The notes under the pieces are model-generated. The model had not been told where the DNA came from. It saw only the letters and a program-made list of their open reading frames with translations, and searched no databases. Shown piece after piece: positions 13,401 through 26,067 of a stretch of DNA of 64,000 nucleotides. This stretch comes from Heliocidaris erythrogramma (lineage: Eukaryota > Echinodermata > Echinoidea > Camarodonta > Echinometridae), in assembly GCA_025617745.1 (NCBI GenBank), contig CM046863.1, positions 930,001 to 994,000 on the forward strand. Direction: 5' to 3'. Every line of letters starts with the position of its first letter. Positions within the stretch are counted from its first letter, which is position 1. The position numbers were made by a program, and so were the translations under genes.

Positions 13401-15543
13401 TTTTTCTTTATTTCTTCTTTTTATAACAAATTTTTGTACCCACAAATCTCAAAAATCGGCCAGGTCAATATCATCGAGTTTCATGTCATGTATGACGTCA
13501 ATTATGGACATGATCCATTAACATTTGGAGGTCATCAGGTCATCGTGACGTCATCAAGACGCCATTTTGTAAATTTACAAGATCGGTTATATCTTAATAA
13601 TCGATCATCAAATCAACTATATTCACATCACATAACTTCACATGACGGGTCATCAAGTCATGTCCTCACAGGTCATCTAGAGGTCAGGACGTGCGCGCGT
13701 CGCGCGCGTCAAATTTAAAAATGCTCAAAATCACATAGGATCAAGTCTGCACACGTTTCAGGTCATTTTGAGCATTTCAAAAATATCCGTACGTAAGCGT
13801 CCGCGCGCGCATTTTACGCGCGCACAAGTCGTAAATAACGTTAAATCGCTGTTTATTCGATTGATTTGCAATCCTGACACTTTTCTTCATCATTTCCATC
13901 AACTTGGAATCAATTTCAATCATAATAAGGTCGTACGGGCGCGTCAAAGTTCAAAATCTGTGCGCGCGTCTATGGCGAAAATAACGTCAAAACGTGCAAA
14001 ACATGCCTCTACAAAATTAACTCTAGCTCTTTAAATAGTCACAAACCCCCAATTTTTTTGTCATCATCACGTACGGTATGAATCATAGATTTCATTTCAT
14101 GTATCATTGACCCTTATAAACATTATGACATCATTCAAAATGGCGCCAGAAGTCAAAATTACCAATTTTCATGTTTTGACGTTGTCACATTTATGCAAAT
14201 TTGGCTCTAGATTCGTAATTATTAGTCGTTTTTCGCCCAGATTTTGCTATGTCAAAGCTGAGACAATTTTCTATCAGATCATCATCAGGTTTTTCATTTT
14301 GATGACGTCATCACAGTGAAATTTTCAATTAAAGATGCCATGTCAGAATTTTCCTTATTTGCGTGTTATGTCTATGGAAGATGATTCTTTTTCGAATCAT
14401 GATTCTACATGACATTGTTCTCTGAGCTGTATCTCAGTTGTTTTTGGTCCATTTTCTTCCAGATTTTAATATGTTGTAGCTGAGACTATAAGCTTTTATT
14501 AGTGTGGTCTCCAATTTTTGATCAGATGTCGGGATCATGCCCAATTTTTCACTACAAAATGGAATTTCAGAATCCCGTTTTTCGTTTACGTGTTATCTCT
14601 ATGGGAAATGTTTTGGTATATTGGTCAAGCACTTGCCTCTCATTCCGGGACCAGGTTCGATCCCCGGTGGGTCCATTAAATTTTTTTTTTTTTTGTGCTT
14701 CTTTTTGCCTTTCATTTTCCATCATCTTTGACTATTATAACATAAGCAATCACAAACAAAGTAATAAAATGTCTTATTTTGCATGTTATGTCTATTAGAA
14801 AGTAGTGTGCAGTAGTTTATGTATAACCCTATGGAAAATCTGATTCCCTGAAGTGTATTAAAGCTATCCTGCAATATCATTAGTCCTATTTGATATCACA
14901 ATTTCTCAAAATGATAATGATGTTGATGATAATCATGATGATGATCATGATTATCATCAACATTATTATCATCATCACTGTCACGATATTCATGATGATG
15001 ATTATCCTCAACATCATTATCATCATCACTGTCATGATATTCATGATGATGCTGATGATTATCATCAACTTCATTATCATCACTGACATGATGATATTCA
15101 TGATGATGATGATGATGATGATTATCAACATCATTATCAACAGCACTGCCATGATGTTATAATGATCATCATCATGATTATCTTCAACATCATTATCATC
15201 ATCACTGTCATGATGATATTCATGATGATGATGATACAATATCATCACCGTCATGATCATCATTGCTATTATTATTGTCATCACCATCATTATATAACCT
15301 TCATCATGATAATCATCACCATTATCATGATTGTTATCTTGCACAAATATTATCACATCTTCCAATGACCGTTCCACACATTTTCTACATTCCTGTCCTC
15401 TAGAAGTATCTCCACGCGTGGCATTCTTGACTTCCTATCTTCAGTTTAGTATTTCCCCATTATTATGATCATCCTGATTACAATCATGATACCAATTGAA
15501 AGACAGACCACCTAATTCGTCCTCATGACGAATTAAATTCTAT
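13401..15543 (+). mobile_element. Helentron-like unit C (5' truncated)
   Basis: Starts inside the T-rich segment that normally follows the 5' hairpin. tRNA-like module at about 14608-14677 with small deletions. The minisatellite begins with a near-perfect inverted repeat at 14911-14972. The 3' end reads CTAT rather than CTAG. Confidence 0.75.
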
Positions 15544-15585
15544 GCGTTATTATCATTATTATCATTATCATTACCATTTTCATTA
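15544..15585. repeat. ATT/ATC-rich spacer between units
   Basis: Low-complexity TTATTATCATT sequence between the end of unit C and the TTAGG start of unit D. Confidence 0.7.
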
Positions 15586-17400
15586 TTAGGTGGTCTGTCA
15601 TTTATGACAGACCTCCTTTTAATTTTGTCAAGATTTTTCTTCTTTAATATTATTTCTTTTTATGACAAATTGTTGTGGCCATCAAATCTCAAAATCGGCC
15701 AGGTCAATATCATCGAGTTTCATGTCATGTATGAGGTCAATCATGGACATGGTCCATTAAGCTTTTGGAGGTCATCAGGTCATCGTGACGTCATCAAGAC
15801 GCCATTTCGTAAATTTACAAGATCGAATATATCTTCATAATCGATCATCAAAAATCAACTATATTCACATCACATAAACTTCACATGACGGGTCATCGAG
15901 TCATGTCCTCACAGGTCATCTAGAGGTCAGGACGTGCGCGTACGCGCGCGTCAAAATTTAAAAATGCTCAAAATCACGTAGGATCAAGTCTGCACACGTT
16001 TCAGGTCATTTTGAGCATTTCAAATATGTCCGTGCCTAAGCATCCGCGCGCGCGTTTTACGCGCGCGCAAGTCGTAAATAACGTTCAAACGCTGTTTTTT
16101 CGATTGATTTGCAATCCTGATACTTTTATTCATCTTTTCCATCAACTTGGAATCAATTTCAATCAATAATAAGGTTGTACGGGCGCGTCAAAGTTCAAAA
16201 TTCGTGCGCGCGTCTATGGCGAAAATAACGTAAAAACGTGCAAAAACATGCCTCTACAAAATTAACTCTAGCTCTTTAAATAGTCCATAAACCCCCCCAA
16301 TTTTTTTTCATCATCAGGTATGGTATGAATCATAGATATGATTTCATGTATCATTTGACCCTTATAAACATTATGACGTCATCAAAATGGCGCAAGAAAT
16401 CAAAATTTCCATTTTTCATGTTTTGACGTCATCACATTTATGCAAATTTGGCTCTAGATTCGTAATTATTGGTCGTTTTTCGCCCAGATTTTGATATGTC
16501 ATAGCTGACGCCATTTCCTACAAAATTAGTTCCCACCATTTTTCATTTTGATAACGTCATCACAGTGAAATTTTCAATTAAAGATGCCATGTCAGAATTT
16601 TCCCTATTGCGTGTTATGTCTATGGAACATGACTTTTTTTCGAATCATGAATCTACATGACATTGTTCTCTGAGCTGTATCTCAGTTGTTTTTTGTCCAT
16701 TTTCTTCCAGATTTTAATATGTTGTACCTGAGACTATAAGCTTTTATAAGTAATATCTTTAATTTTTGATCAGATGTCGGGATCATGCTAAATTTTTAAC
16801 TACAAAATGGGATTTGAGAATCCCGTTTTTCGTTTACGTGTTATCTCTATGGGAAATGTTTTGGTATATTGATCAAAGCACTTGCCTCTCATTCCGGTGA
16901 CCCAGGTTCGATCCCCGGTGGGTCCATTAAATTTTTTTTTTTTTTTTTGCTTCTTTTTGCCTTTCATTTTACCATCTTATTCGACTATTATAACATAAGG
17001 AATCACAAACAAAGTATAAAATGTCTTATTTTGCATGTTATGTCTATTTAGAAACTAGTGTGCAGTAGTTTATGTATAACCCTATGGAAAATCTGATTCC
17101 CTGAAGTGTATTAAAGCTATCCTGCAATATCATTAGTCCTATTTGATATCACAATTTCTCAAGATGTGATGATAATCATGATGATGATCATGATTATCAT
17201 CAACATCATTATCATCATCACTGTCACGATATTCATGATGATGATTATCCTCAACATTATTATCATCATCACTGTCATGATATTCATGATGATGCTGATG
17301 ATTATCATCAACTTCATTATCATCACTGTCATGATGATATTCATGATGATGATGATGATGATTATCAACATCATTATCATCAGCACTGTCATGATGATAT
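15586..17400 (+). mobile_element. Helentron-like unit D (3' lost)
   Basis: Has the 5' hairpin (GTCATTTATGAC type), Z-DNA-prone GC tracts at about 15930-16070, a tRNA-like module at about 16860-16927 and minisatellite from 17166. The minisatellite stops at about 17400, where unrelated sequence begins; no 3' hairpin or CTAG is present. Confidence 0.7.
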
Positions 17401-18487
17401 GTGTCCCAACGGGTCGGAATCAGGCGGAAGTCGCAATCGGTCCTTGTCTAGAAACAAGGGTTTTAATGAAAATGTCATTTTGTACTAATTTTTTTTTTTT
17501 TACATATTCCGAAGCTCTGGTTATTCCTCTACCACGTCCCGAAATTTAAAGCCAATACCATGTCTAAGTACCTCAAAATAATGTTTAAAATCACCTCTTC
17601 CAAATCGCATCGACGGGAGTTTCATCTTCCGTAAAACGACAGATCCTCAACAGAACGCTTTGCGCACGTTGTTTTGTTACTAGGGCCCTGAGTGACGTGA
17701 CATAATGGCAGTTCGCCGACTTCGCACCCTGTGATTGGTCGGCGCTCTAATTGCCTAATGCATATTTATTTTTCTTAAAAGATCTCGGCTCGCCGTCTTT
17801 GACCGCTGTGATGGGTTACTCATAATTATTGTTATGCATATCCATATACCTGCGGGGCAGCCAAGGCTTCGGGGGCAAGTGCTGGCACACGCATAAAAAA
17901 GCGCGCAGAGAATGTGTGATGACGTCAATTCACTTTCAAACAATCGTTTTTCACAACTTCGTTTTATCAACAACTCGTTTTATCAACAACTCGTATTATT
18001 ACAATTCGATATTCGACTTACTGAGCTAGCTGCAACGCTTTATATCACGTTTATCTTCGTCGTAGAGAAAGTTCTACGATTGTATATTAAAGAGACATCT
18101 GGGATGTTTAACTCTATTAATTCTATTATCGTGGCTTTTTTTGCATTGAATAATTCAATGGTACTTGAACTAAGCATCAATGGATACGTGAAACGAGCGT
18201 AACTTATGCATCATTACACAGTTCGTTATTTCATTCTTTGTTTTTCATTATCGTTTGGTATGAGCATGATTCGCACGAAATACAACTTCCGTATTTTGTG
18301 TACAGAACAATAAAACAGCAAAGCTTTGACCCTGGTACACATGTGACGGCTTGCAAAGCCGGCTTCACGCCTGCAATAAAAGCCGCCTCGAGTTCATTAA
18401 AGGCCAAGTCCACCCTTATATCAATTTTTTTTTGCTTCAATAATGTACAACATGGTTTGACTCCATATGGAACATGTAAAATCATTA
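17401..18487. other. Non-array island with promoter-like sequence
   Basis: About 1.1 kb unlike the surrounding units. Around 17685-17765 it contains GTGACGTGA, ATTGG (an inverted CCAAT box) and ATGCATAT. A ~16 bp direct repeat (TCGTTTTATCAACAAC) lies at about 17960-17992, and AATAAA-like signals at about 18309 and 18375. Near 18400 it carries AAAGGCCAAGTCCACCC, which resembles a repeat I recall as widespread in echinoderm and hemichordate genomes. ORFs of 60-113 codons occur on both strands but show no domain. It may be a captured promoter fragment or part of an LTR element; identity unresolved. Confidence 0.4.
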
Positions 18488-20065
18488 TTAGGTGGTCTGT
18501 CAACGACAGATCACCTTTTAATTTCGTCAGAATTGTGTTTCTGTATTTTTATTTTTCCACCACTTTCTTGTTACCATGATTCCTCAAAATCGGCTGATTC
18601 AATTTTTATCAAATTTTCATCAGTAATCAGGTTCTATGAGTTCAAGCTCGGGTATCTTTTTCAAGGTCATCAGGTCATCGTGACGTCATCCAGGCGCCAT
18701 TTTGTGAAATCAATTATCAATGATATGTTCATAACGAGTTATCAAAAATGAACCATATTTGACACACATGAACCTTCAGGTCAAGCGTCAACATAAAATG
18801 TCAACCAAATCCGCGCGCGCATCATGACGCGCACGTACGGCGCGCGTCAAAATTTAGAAATGCTCAAAACACTTTTTAATCAAATTAGAGTACGGTTCAG
18901 GACATTTTAAGCATTTCAAAATTTCCCAACCGTTCGTGTCCGGGCGCGCGTTATGCGCGCTCGCAGCGCGTACAAAACTTAAAAATGCCTTTTTTTCGCA
19001 TGGTTTGTCTTCCTGACACTATTCTTGACAATTTCCAACTATTTACAGTCATTCTCGACCTTCCATAATGCCACAGGCGCGCGTCAAACTTCAAATTCGT
19101 GCGCGCGTCAACAGGCATTCTCATGTAAAAAGTGGGAAAAACATGCCTATCTAGAATTCGCCATAGCTCCTCAGAATGCACGGATACCCCCAAATTTCAT
19201 TACGTATTCTGAAAGCCTGTGAGTTGTAGATTTGAATTCATGCAGAATCTTTACTTATCTCATGTTCTGACGTCATATTTTCCACATGAACTAAAAAATA
19301 TCATTTTGAAAAAAATGAAGTCATCATTTTTGTATTCTTTAGATATAATTTCAGTAATAGGTGGTCGATTTCTTCCAGATTTTGATATGTTATAGCTGAG
19401 GACCATTCTCTACTAGATCAGTTGCCACCATTTTTCATTTTGATGAAGGCATCATAGTGAAATTTTCAATTAAAGACGCCATGTCAGAATTCCCCTATTT
19501 GCGTGTTATGTCTATGGAAGATGATTTTTTTTCGACTCATGAATCTACATGACATCGTTCTCTGGGCAGTATCTCAGTTATTTTGGGTCTATTTCCTTCC
19601 AGATTTTAATATGTTGTAGCTGAGACTATAAGCTTTCATAAATGTTGTCTCCAATTTTTGAACAGATGTCGGGATTATGCCCAATTTTCAACTACAAAAT
19701 GGGATTTGAGAATCCCGCTTTTCGTTTACGTGTTATCTCTATGGGAAATATTTTGGTCTATTGGTCAAAGCACTTGCCTCCCATTCCGGTGACCCAGGTT
19801 CGATCCCCGGTGCGTCCATTAAAAAAAAAATTTTTTTGCTTCTTTTTGCCTTTCATTTTACGATCTTGTTCGACTATTATAACATACACAATCACAAACC
19901 ATGCAATAAACTGCCTTATTTTGCATGTTATGTCTATTGGAAAGTAGTCTCCAGTAGTTTGTGTACAACTCTATGGAAATTTTGATTCCCTGTCGTGTAT
20001 TAGTTCATGGTCATATCTTCATAACGGAAAGTCATTTCTCACTCATATTTGGCAGGATTAAAGCT
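18488..20065 (+). mobile_element. Diverged Helentron-like unit E (3' lost)
   Basis: 5' hairpin GTCAACGAC with ATCACC. The body is clearly related but more divergent than other units, with different GC tracts at 18810-18990. tRNA-like module at about 19749-19818. Similarity fades after the TTTGGCAGGATTAAAG region, and there is no minisatellite or 3' end. Probably the oldest copy here. Confidence 0.65.
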
Positions 20066-20158
20066 AATACTGATCCCGTCAATTTCAGAAAATTAGACGC
20101 GCGCGTACGCTTATGTTCGCGCGTCAGTGCGCGCACAACAATGAAAAATGCCAACCCC

Positions 20159-20882
20159 GATAACTCCTAAACAACTTCGTCGATCTTTCTGAATCTTTCC
20201 ACAATCATCACATCTTGACCAAACATCATGCACACAAAAAGGCACATTCGTAGCTCAAATAGTTTTTTTTTTAAAAATCATTTATTGTCTTTTGGACCCC
20301 CCCCTCTTTTTTACGGGAAAATAACTCGAAAACGAAACAGTGAATCTTTTTCAAATTCGACACAGTCATGAGACCTGATAGGAAGAGTTCACAGTAAAAA
20401 AAACAAGTTCACGACGTCATTATGACGTCATCCAGGCTTCATTAAGTGAATTTTTGGTGATAAATGCCCGATAACGCCTAAACAAGTTGGTCGATCTTGC
20501 TGAATCTTTCCACAATCATCACATCTTGACCAAACATCATGCACACAAAAAGGCACATTCGTAGCTCAAATAGTTTTTTTTTTAAATCATTTATTGTCTT
20601 TTGGACCCCCCCCCCCCTTTTTACGGGGAAAATAACTCGAAACGAAACCTTGAATCTTTTTAAATTCGACACAGTCATGAGACCTGATAGGAAGAGTTTC
20701 ACAGTAAAAAAAACAAGTTCACGACGTCATTATGACGTCATCCAGGCTTCATTAAGTGAATTTTTGGTGATAAATGCCCGATAACGCCTAAACAAGTTGG
20801 TCGATCTTGCTGAATCTTTCCACAATCATCACATCTTGACCAAACATCATGCACACAAAAAAAAACACATTCGTAGCTCAAT

Positions 20883-20890
<8 letters not shown>
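20159..20890. repeat. ~310 bp tandem repeat, 2.3 copies
   Basis: GATAACKCCTAAACAA begins at 20159, 20470 and 20780 (spacings 311 and 310). Each unit contains CACATCTTGACCAAACATC, a C-run, and ACGACGTCATTATGACGTCA. The third copy breaks off in a long T-run (20884-20913). Sequence at 20914-21236 is non-repetitive with no recognised gene. Confidence 0.85.
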
Positions 20891-20916
<26 letters not shown>

Positions 20917-21236
20917 TGTAGACGTCGTTTTCTTGTCCATCTTTTCCTTAATAGCTCCTCCATCCTGGCATCTACAACGAAAAAAATGGTTGAACTTTGG
21001 AGGAAATGTTGGACCATTTTACTTCCAATTCAAAGATTCTTCACATTTTTCCTTATTTTCCTCCCATTGACAAATGAAAAAACGGAGAAAAACGGGAAAT
21101 TTCATATTAATTCTCCAAAAACCACCAAAACCACCATTTTTTGCTAGGCCCAATACTTAAAAACTAAATCTTGAATCTTTTTGAAATTTGGCACAGCCAT
21201 AAAATTTTGTACGAAAACTTGACTGTGAAAAGCACA

Positions 21237-22943
21237 AGGTCATCATGTCATCGTGACGTCATCAAGACACCATTTTGTAAATTTACAAGATCGATTATAT
21301 CATCATAATCGATCATCAAAAAATCAACTATATTCACATCACATGAAGTTCACATGAGGGTCATCAAGTCATGTCCTCACAGGTCATCTAAAGGTCAGGA
21401 CGTGCGCGTACGCGCGCGTCAAAATTTAAAAATGCTCAAATCACGTAGGATCAAGTCTGCACACGTTTCAGGTCATTTTGAGCATTTCAAAAAATTTGCG
21501 CGCGTACACGGGTGCGTGCACGTTTTCCCGTATTCCACCATGACGGAGCCCAAAATGGCCGTTTTTTCTGTGCACCTCACAGAACACAAAATCTGAGCAA
21601 TTTGATACCTTTCTATCTTTCTACGACAATTAATAAGGAAATTATCGTCCGTCAAAGTTTGCAGCACGCGCGGGCGTGATCCCTCACTATAGGCCATATA
21701 TGGGCAAAAACATGCCTATACAAATTTCACTGTAGCTCGTTAGATAGCCCGTTGACCCCCCCCCCCCCCCCCCCCCATCATCATCAGGTAGGGTATGAAT
21801 CATGAATGTCATTTTTATGTATCATTTTTACCTGATAAACATTATAACGTCATCAAAATGGCGCCAGAATTCAAAATTTCCATTTTTTCATGTTTTGACG
21901 TCATCACATTTATACAAATTTGGCTCTAGATTCGTAATTATTGGGTCGTTTTTCGCCCAGATTTTAATATGTGTAGCTGAGGCAAATTCCTACAAAACCT
22001 TTTCATTTTGATGACGTCATTATAGTGAAATTTTCAATTAAAGATGCCATGTCAGAATTTTCCCTATTTGCGTGTTATGTCTATGGAAGATGATTTTTTT
22101 TTAATCATGAATCTACATGACATTGTTCTCTGAGCTGTATCTCAGTTGTTTTGGGTCTATTTTCTTCCAGATTTTAGTATGTTATAGCTGAGACTATAAA
22201 CTTTTATAAGTGTGGTCTCCAATTTTGATCAAATGCCTTATTTTGCATGTTATGTCTATTAGAAAGTAGTGTGCAGTAGTTATGTATAACCCTATGGAAA
22301 ATCTGATTCCCTGAAGTGTATTAAAGTTATCCTGCAATATCATTAGTCCTATTTGATATGACAATTTCTCAAAATTGGCTTACTCAATTATCTTCAGTCA
22401 TCGGTCCTAATAAGCTCAAGTTCCCACATCTTTTTCAAGGTCATCAGGTTATCGTGACATCATCTAGGCGCCATTTTGTACAAATCAACTTATGGTCGTA
22501 TCTTCATAACGAAATGTGATTTCTCTTTCATATTTGGCATGGTTAAGGTCACTGTCATTGCAGTCATGTCTATCACCATTATCCCAATCATTATCATCAT
22601 TATCACCATCATCATTATATCATCAATCATCTTCATAATCACCATCACCATAATCATCACCATTATCACATCATCAATCTTCATCATTATCCCCTTCATT
22701 ATCATGACTATCATCACCATCATAATCATCATTACATCATCATCATCACCATTATCATCATCACCATATTCATTTTACCATGACCGTTTCATGTCCTGAA
22801 AAAGCATCTCCATTTGTGGCATTCTTGACTTCCATCTTCAGTTTAGTACTTCCCATTATTATGATCATCCTGATTACAATCATGATCGTACAAATTGAAA
22901 GACAGACCACCTAATTCGTCCTCATGACGAATTAAATTTCTAG
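21237..22943 (+). mobile_element. Helentron-like unit F (5' truncated, variant module)
   Basis: Similarity begins within TCATCGTGACGTCATCAAGAC. At about 21490-21720 the usual module is replaced by a different one (GCGCGCGTACACGGGTGCG ... GGCCATATATGGGC) shared only with unit P. A C20 run lies at about 21757-21776. The tRNA-like module is missing. The 3' hairpin and CTAG (22940-22943) are intact. Confidence 0.7.
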
Positions 22944-23039
22944 TTGTAACTTATTTTCATACAAGGAAGGGATTCTTTATTATCACATTTATAAAAATTG
23001 AAATATTTGACATTTCATATAATAAAATACATTAGGAAA

Positions 23040-23185
23040 AGTGAGTGTGTGACATCATCGGTTCACTCATTTGCATACCGCCATGCTATGCATATATCAC
23101 TGTTTCATGAAATAATGCAAAACTTCAAAATGCCGTAACTTTCTTATTTTACATCCGATTTCAGTGAAATTTTCACTGTTAAGTC
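23040..23185. repeat. Dispersed repeat fragment
   Basis: The stretch GTGACATCATCGGTTCACTC ... TAACTTTCTTATTTTACATC resembles an interspersed repeat I recall as very common in echinoderm and hemichordate genomes. It lies between the end of unit F and the LINE fragment. The resemblance is from memory and was not checked. Confidence 0.4.
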
Positions 23186-23836
23186 GTTCAACCACAGAGA
23201 AACTTGTTAATGCTCTTATCTCATCACGCTTAGATTTCTGTAATTCCATCCTCTATTTGCTCCTGACACGCAACTCGTTCGTCTCCAGAACCTACAAAAT
23301 ACTGCTGCGCGTATTGTCACACTTTCTCCTCGTAGAACTCACATTACCCCCATTCTCAAAACTCTCCACTGGCTCCCGGTATGTGACCGAATCATTTTTA
23401 AGTTGTTGCTGCAGTTTTCGTTCCTTACATGAGTCTGCTCCTTCCTACAATATGAAGTTGATTGTTAATTATAAGCCTACAAGACGTCTTCGTTCATCTC
23501 AATCCTCCTTATTAGTTGTCCCTAGAACACGCACTTCCTGGGGGGATAGGCTTTTTCTCATTCTGTCCGTCCCTATGAAATAAACTACCACTCGGTATTC
23601 GTAGCCTTGCATCCCTTCAGGACTTCAAATCTGCTCTAAAAACCCATCTTTTTTCAAAACAGTCCTATTTAATGAATACAGTTATAATTTATGTTTTTAG
23701 TGTACATATAACTCTACTTTAGTGTAAGAATTCGATATACATGTATATATTTGTTCATTATTGTTAAATTGTAAAGCGCCATGAGCGTCAGAGCCTGGCG
23801 GATACCGGCGCTATATAAATGTTCATATTATTATTA
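23186..23836 (+). pseudogene. 3' fragment of a CR1/L2-type LINE
   Basis: Three-frame reading gives the familiar C-terminal region of non-LTR reverse transcriptases: EKLVNALISSRLDFCNSILY in one frame, QNTAARIVTLSPRR and THITPILKTLHWLPV in another (about 23287-23385), then YKPTRRLRSSQSSLLVVPRT with WGDRLF, and SLQDFKSALKTHLF at about 23610. Single-base frame changes separate these pieces. The 3' tail has TAAAGCGCCATGAGCGTC, GCGCTATATAAATG and an (ATT)n microsatellite, as expected for L2/CR1-group LINEs. It is 5' truncated and dead. The start of unit G lies inside its (ATT)n tail. Confidence 0.8.
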
Positions 23837-26039
23837 TTAGGTGGTCTGTCGGTATCGACAGATCACCTTTTAATTTTGTCAGAATTTTCTTCTTTATTAT
23901 TTATTTATTTTTAAGACAAATTATTGTTCCTACCAAATCTCAAAATCGGCCTGGTCAATATCATCGAGTTTCATGTCATGTATGAGGTCAATCATGGACA
24001 TGGTCAACTAAGCTTTTGAAGGTCATCAGGTCATCGTGACGTCATCAAGACGCCATTTTCTAAATTTACAAGATCGATTATATCTTCATAATCGATCATC
24101 CAAAATGAACTATATTCACATCACATAAACTTCAGATGACGGGTCATCAAGTCATGTCCTCACAGGTCATCTAGAGGTCAGGACGTGCGCGTACGCGCGC
24201 GTCAAAATTTAAAAATGCTCAAAATCACGTAGGATCAAGTCTGCACACGTTTCAGGTCATTTTGAGCATTTCAAAAATGTCCGTGCGTAAGCGTCCGCGC
24301 GCGCGTTTTAGGCGCGCGCAAGTCGTAAATAACGTTAAAACGCTGTTTTTTCGATTGATTTGCAATTCTGACACTTTTCTTCATCATTTCCATCCACTTG
24401 GAATCAATTTCAATCAATAATAAGGTCGTACGGGCGCGTCAAAGTTCAAAATCCGTGCGCGCGTCTATGGCGAAAATAACGTAAAAACGTGCAAAAATAT
24501 GCTTCTACAAAATTAATTCTAGCTCTTTAAATAGTCCATAAACCCTCCAAATTTTTTTCATCATCAGGTAGGGTATGAATCATAGATATGATTTCATGTA
24601 TCATTTGATCCTTATAAACATTATGACGTCATCAAAATGGCGCCAGAAGTCAAAATTTCCATTTTTCATGTTTTGACGTCATTACATTTATGCAAATTTG
24701 GCTCTAGATTCGTAATTATTGGTCGTTCATCGCCCAGATTTTGATATGTTATAGCTGAAACAATTCTCTACAAGATCAGTAACCACTATTTTTCATTTGG
24801 ATGATGTCATCACAGTGAAATTTTCAATTAAAGATGCCATGTCAGAATTTTCCCTATTTGCGTGTTATGTCTATGGAAGATGATTTTTTTTCGAATCATG
24901 AATCTACATGACATTGTTCTCTGAGCTGTATCTCAGTTGTCTTTGGTCTATTTTCTTCCAGATTTTAGTATGTTATAGCTGAGACTATAAGCTTTTATAA
25001 GTGTGGTCTCCAATTTTTGATCAGATGTCGGGATCATGCCCAATTTTTCACGACAAAATGGGATTTGAGAATCCCGTTTTTCGTTTACGTGTTATCTCTA
25101 GGGGAAATATTTTGGTATATTGGTCAAAGCACTTGCCTCTCACTCCGGTGACCCAGGTTCGATCCCCGGTGGGTCCATTAAAAATTTGTGTTTTTTTTTT
25201 GCTTCTTTTTGCCTTTCATTTTACCATCTTCTTCGACTATTATATCATATACAATCACAAACCATGTACTAAACTGCCTTATTTTGCGTGTTTTGTCTAT
25301 TGGAAAGTAGTGTGCAGTAGTTTGTGTACAACCAGATGGAAATTTCTCAAAATTGGCATACTCAATTATCTTCAAATTTTCGGCAGTCATCAGTCCTAAT
25401 AAGGTCAAGTTCGCGCATCTTTTTCAAGCTCATCAGATTATCGTGACGTCATCCAGGCGACATTTTGTAAAAATCAACTTATGGTCGTATCTTCATAACG
25501 AAATGTGATTGCTCTTTCATATTTGGCATGGTAAAGGTCACTGTCATTGCAGTCATGGTCATCACCATTATCATCACCATCACCATCACCATCATCATCA
25601 TTATATCACTATCATGATTATCATCAACAACATTATCATCATCACTGTCATGATGATATTCATGATGATGATTATCATCAACATCATTATCATCAGCACT
25701 GTCATATTTATGATGATGATGATGATGATTAACATTAAAATCATTATCATCATCACTGTCATGATATGATCATCATCATGATTATCATCAACATCATTAT
25801 CATCACTGTCATGATATTCATGATGATGATTATCATCAACGTCATCACATCTTCCAATGACCGTTTCACACATTTTTCTACATTCCTGTCCTCAAGAAAC
25901 ATCTCCATGCATGGCATTCTTGACTTCCTATCTTCAGTTTAGTATTTCCCCACTGTTATGATCATCCTGCTTACAATCATGATCATACAAAGTGAAAGAC
26001 AGACCACCTAATTCGTCCTCATGACGAATTAAATTCTAG
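23837..26039 (+). mobile_element. Helentron-like unit G
   Basis: Intact TTAGG start with the GTCGGTATCGAC hairpin. GC tracts at 24185-24320, tRNA-like module type 1 at about 25108-25178, minisatellite 25560-25850, and CTAG at 26036-26039. The 5' flank is the LINE (ATT)n tail. Confidence 0.8.
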
Positions 26040-26067
26040 TTATTGTCATTATTGCTATCATTAATTA

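Noticed and set aside
13768..14034. Arg/Lys-rich ORFs (SVRKRPRA-like) in units C, H, I, J, L, R
   Set aside because: They come from the CGCGCGCG tracts; frames are not preserved across units.
17912..18202. 96-codon ORF in the non-array island
   Set aside because: No recognisable domain or coding signature, and part lies over a short direct repeat.
18238..18579. 113-codon ORF
   Set aside because: Crosses from the island into the 5' end of unit E, so it cannot be an old gene.
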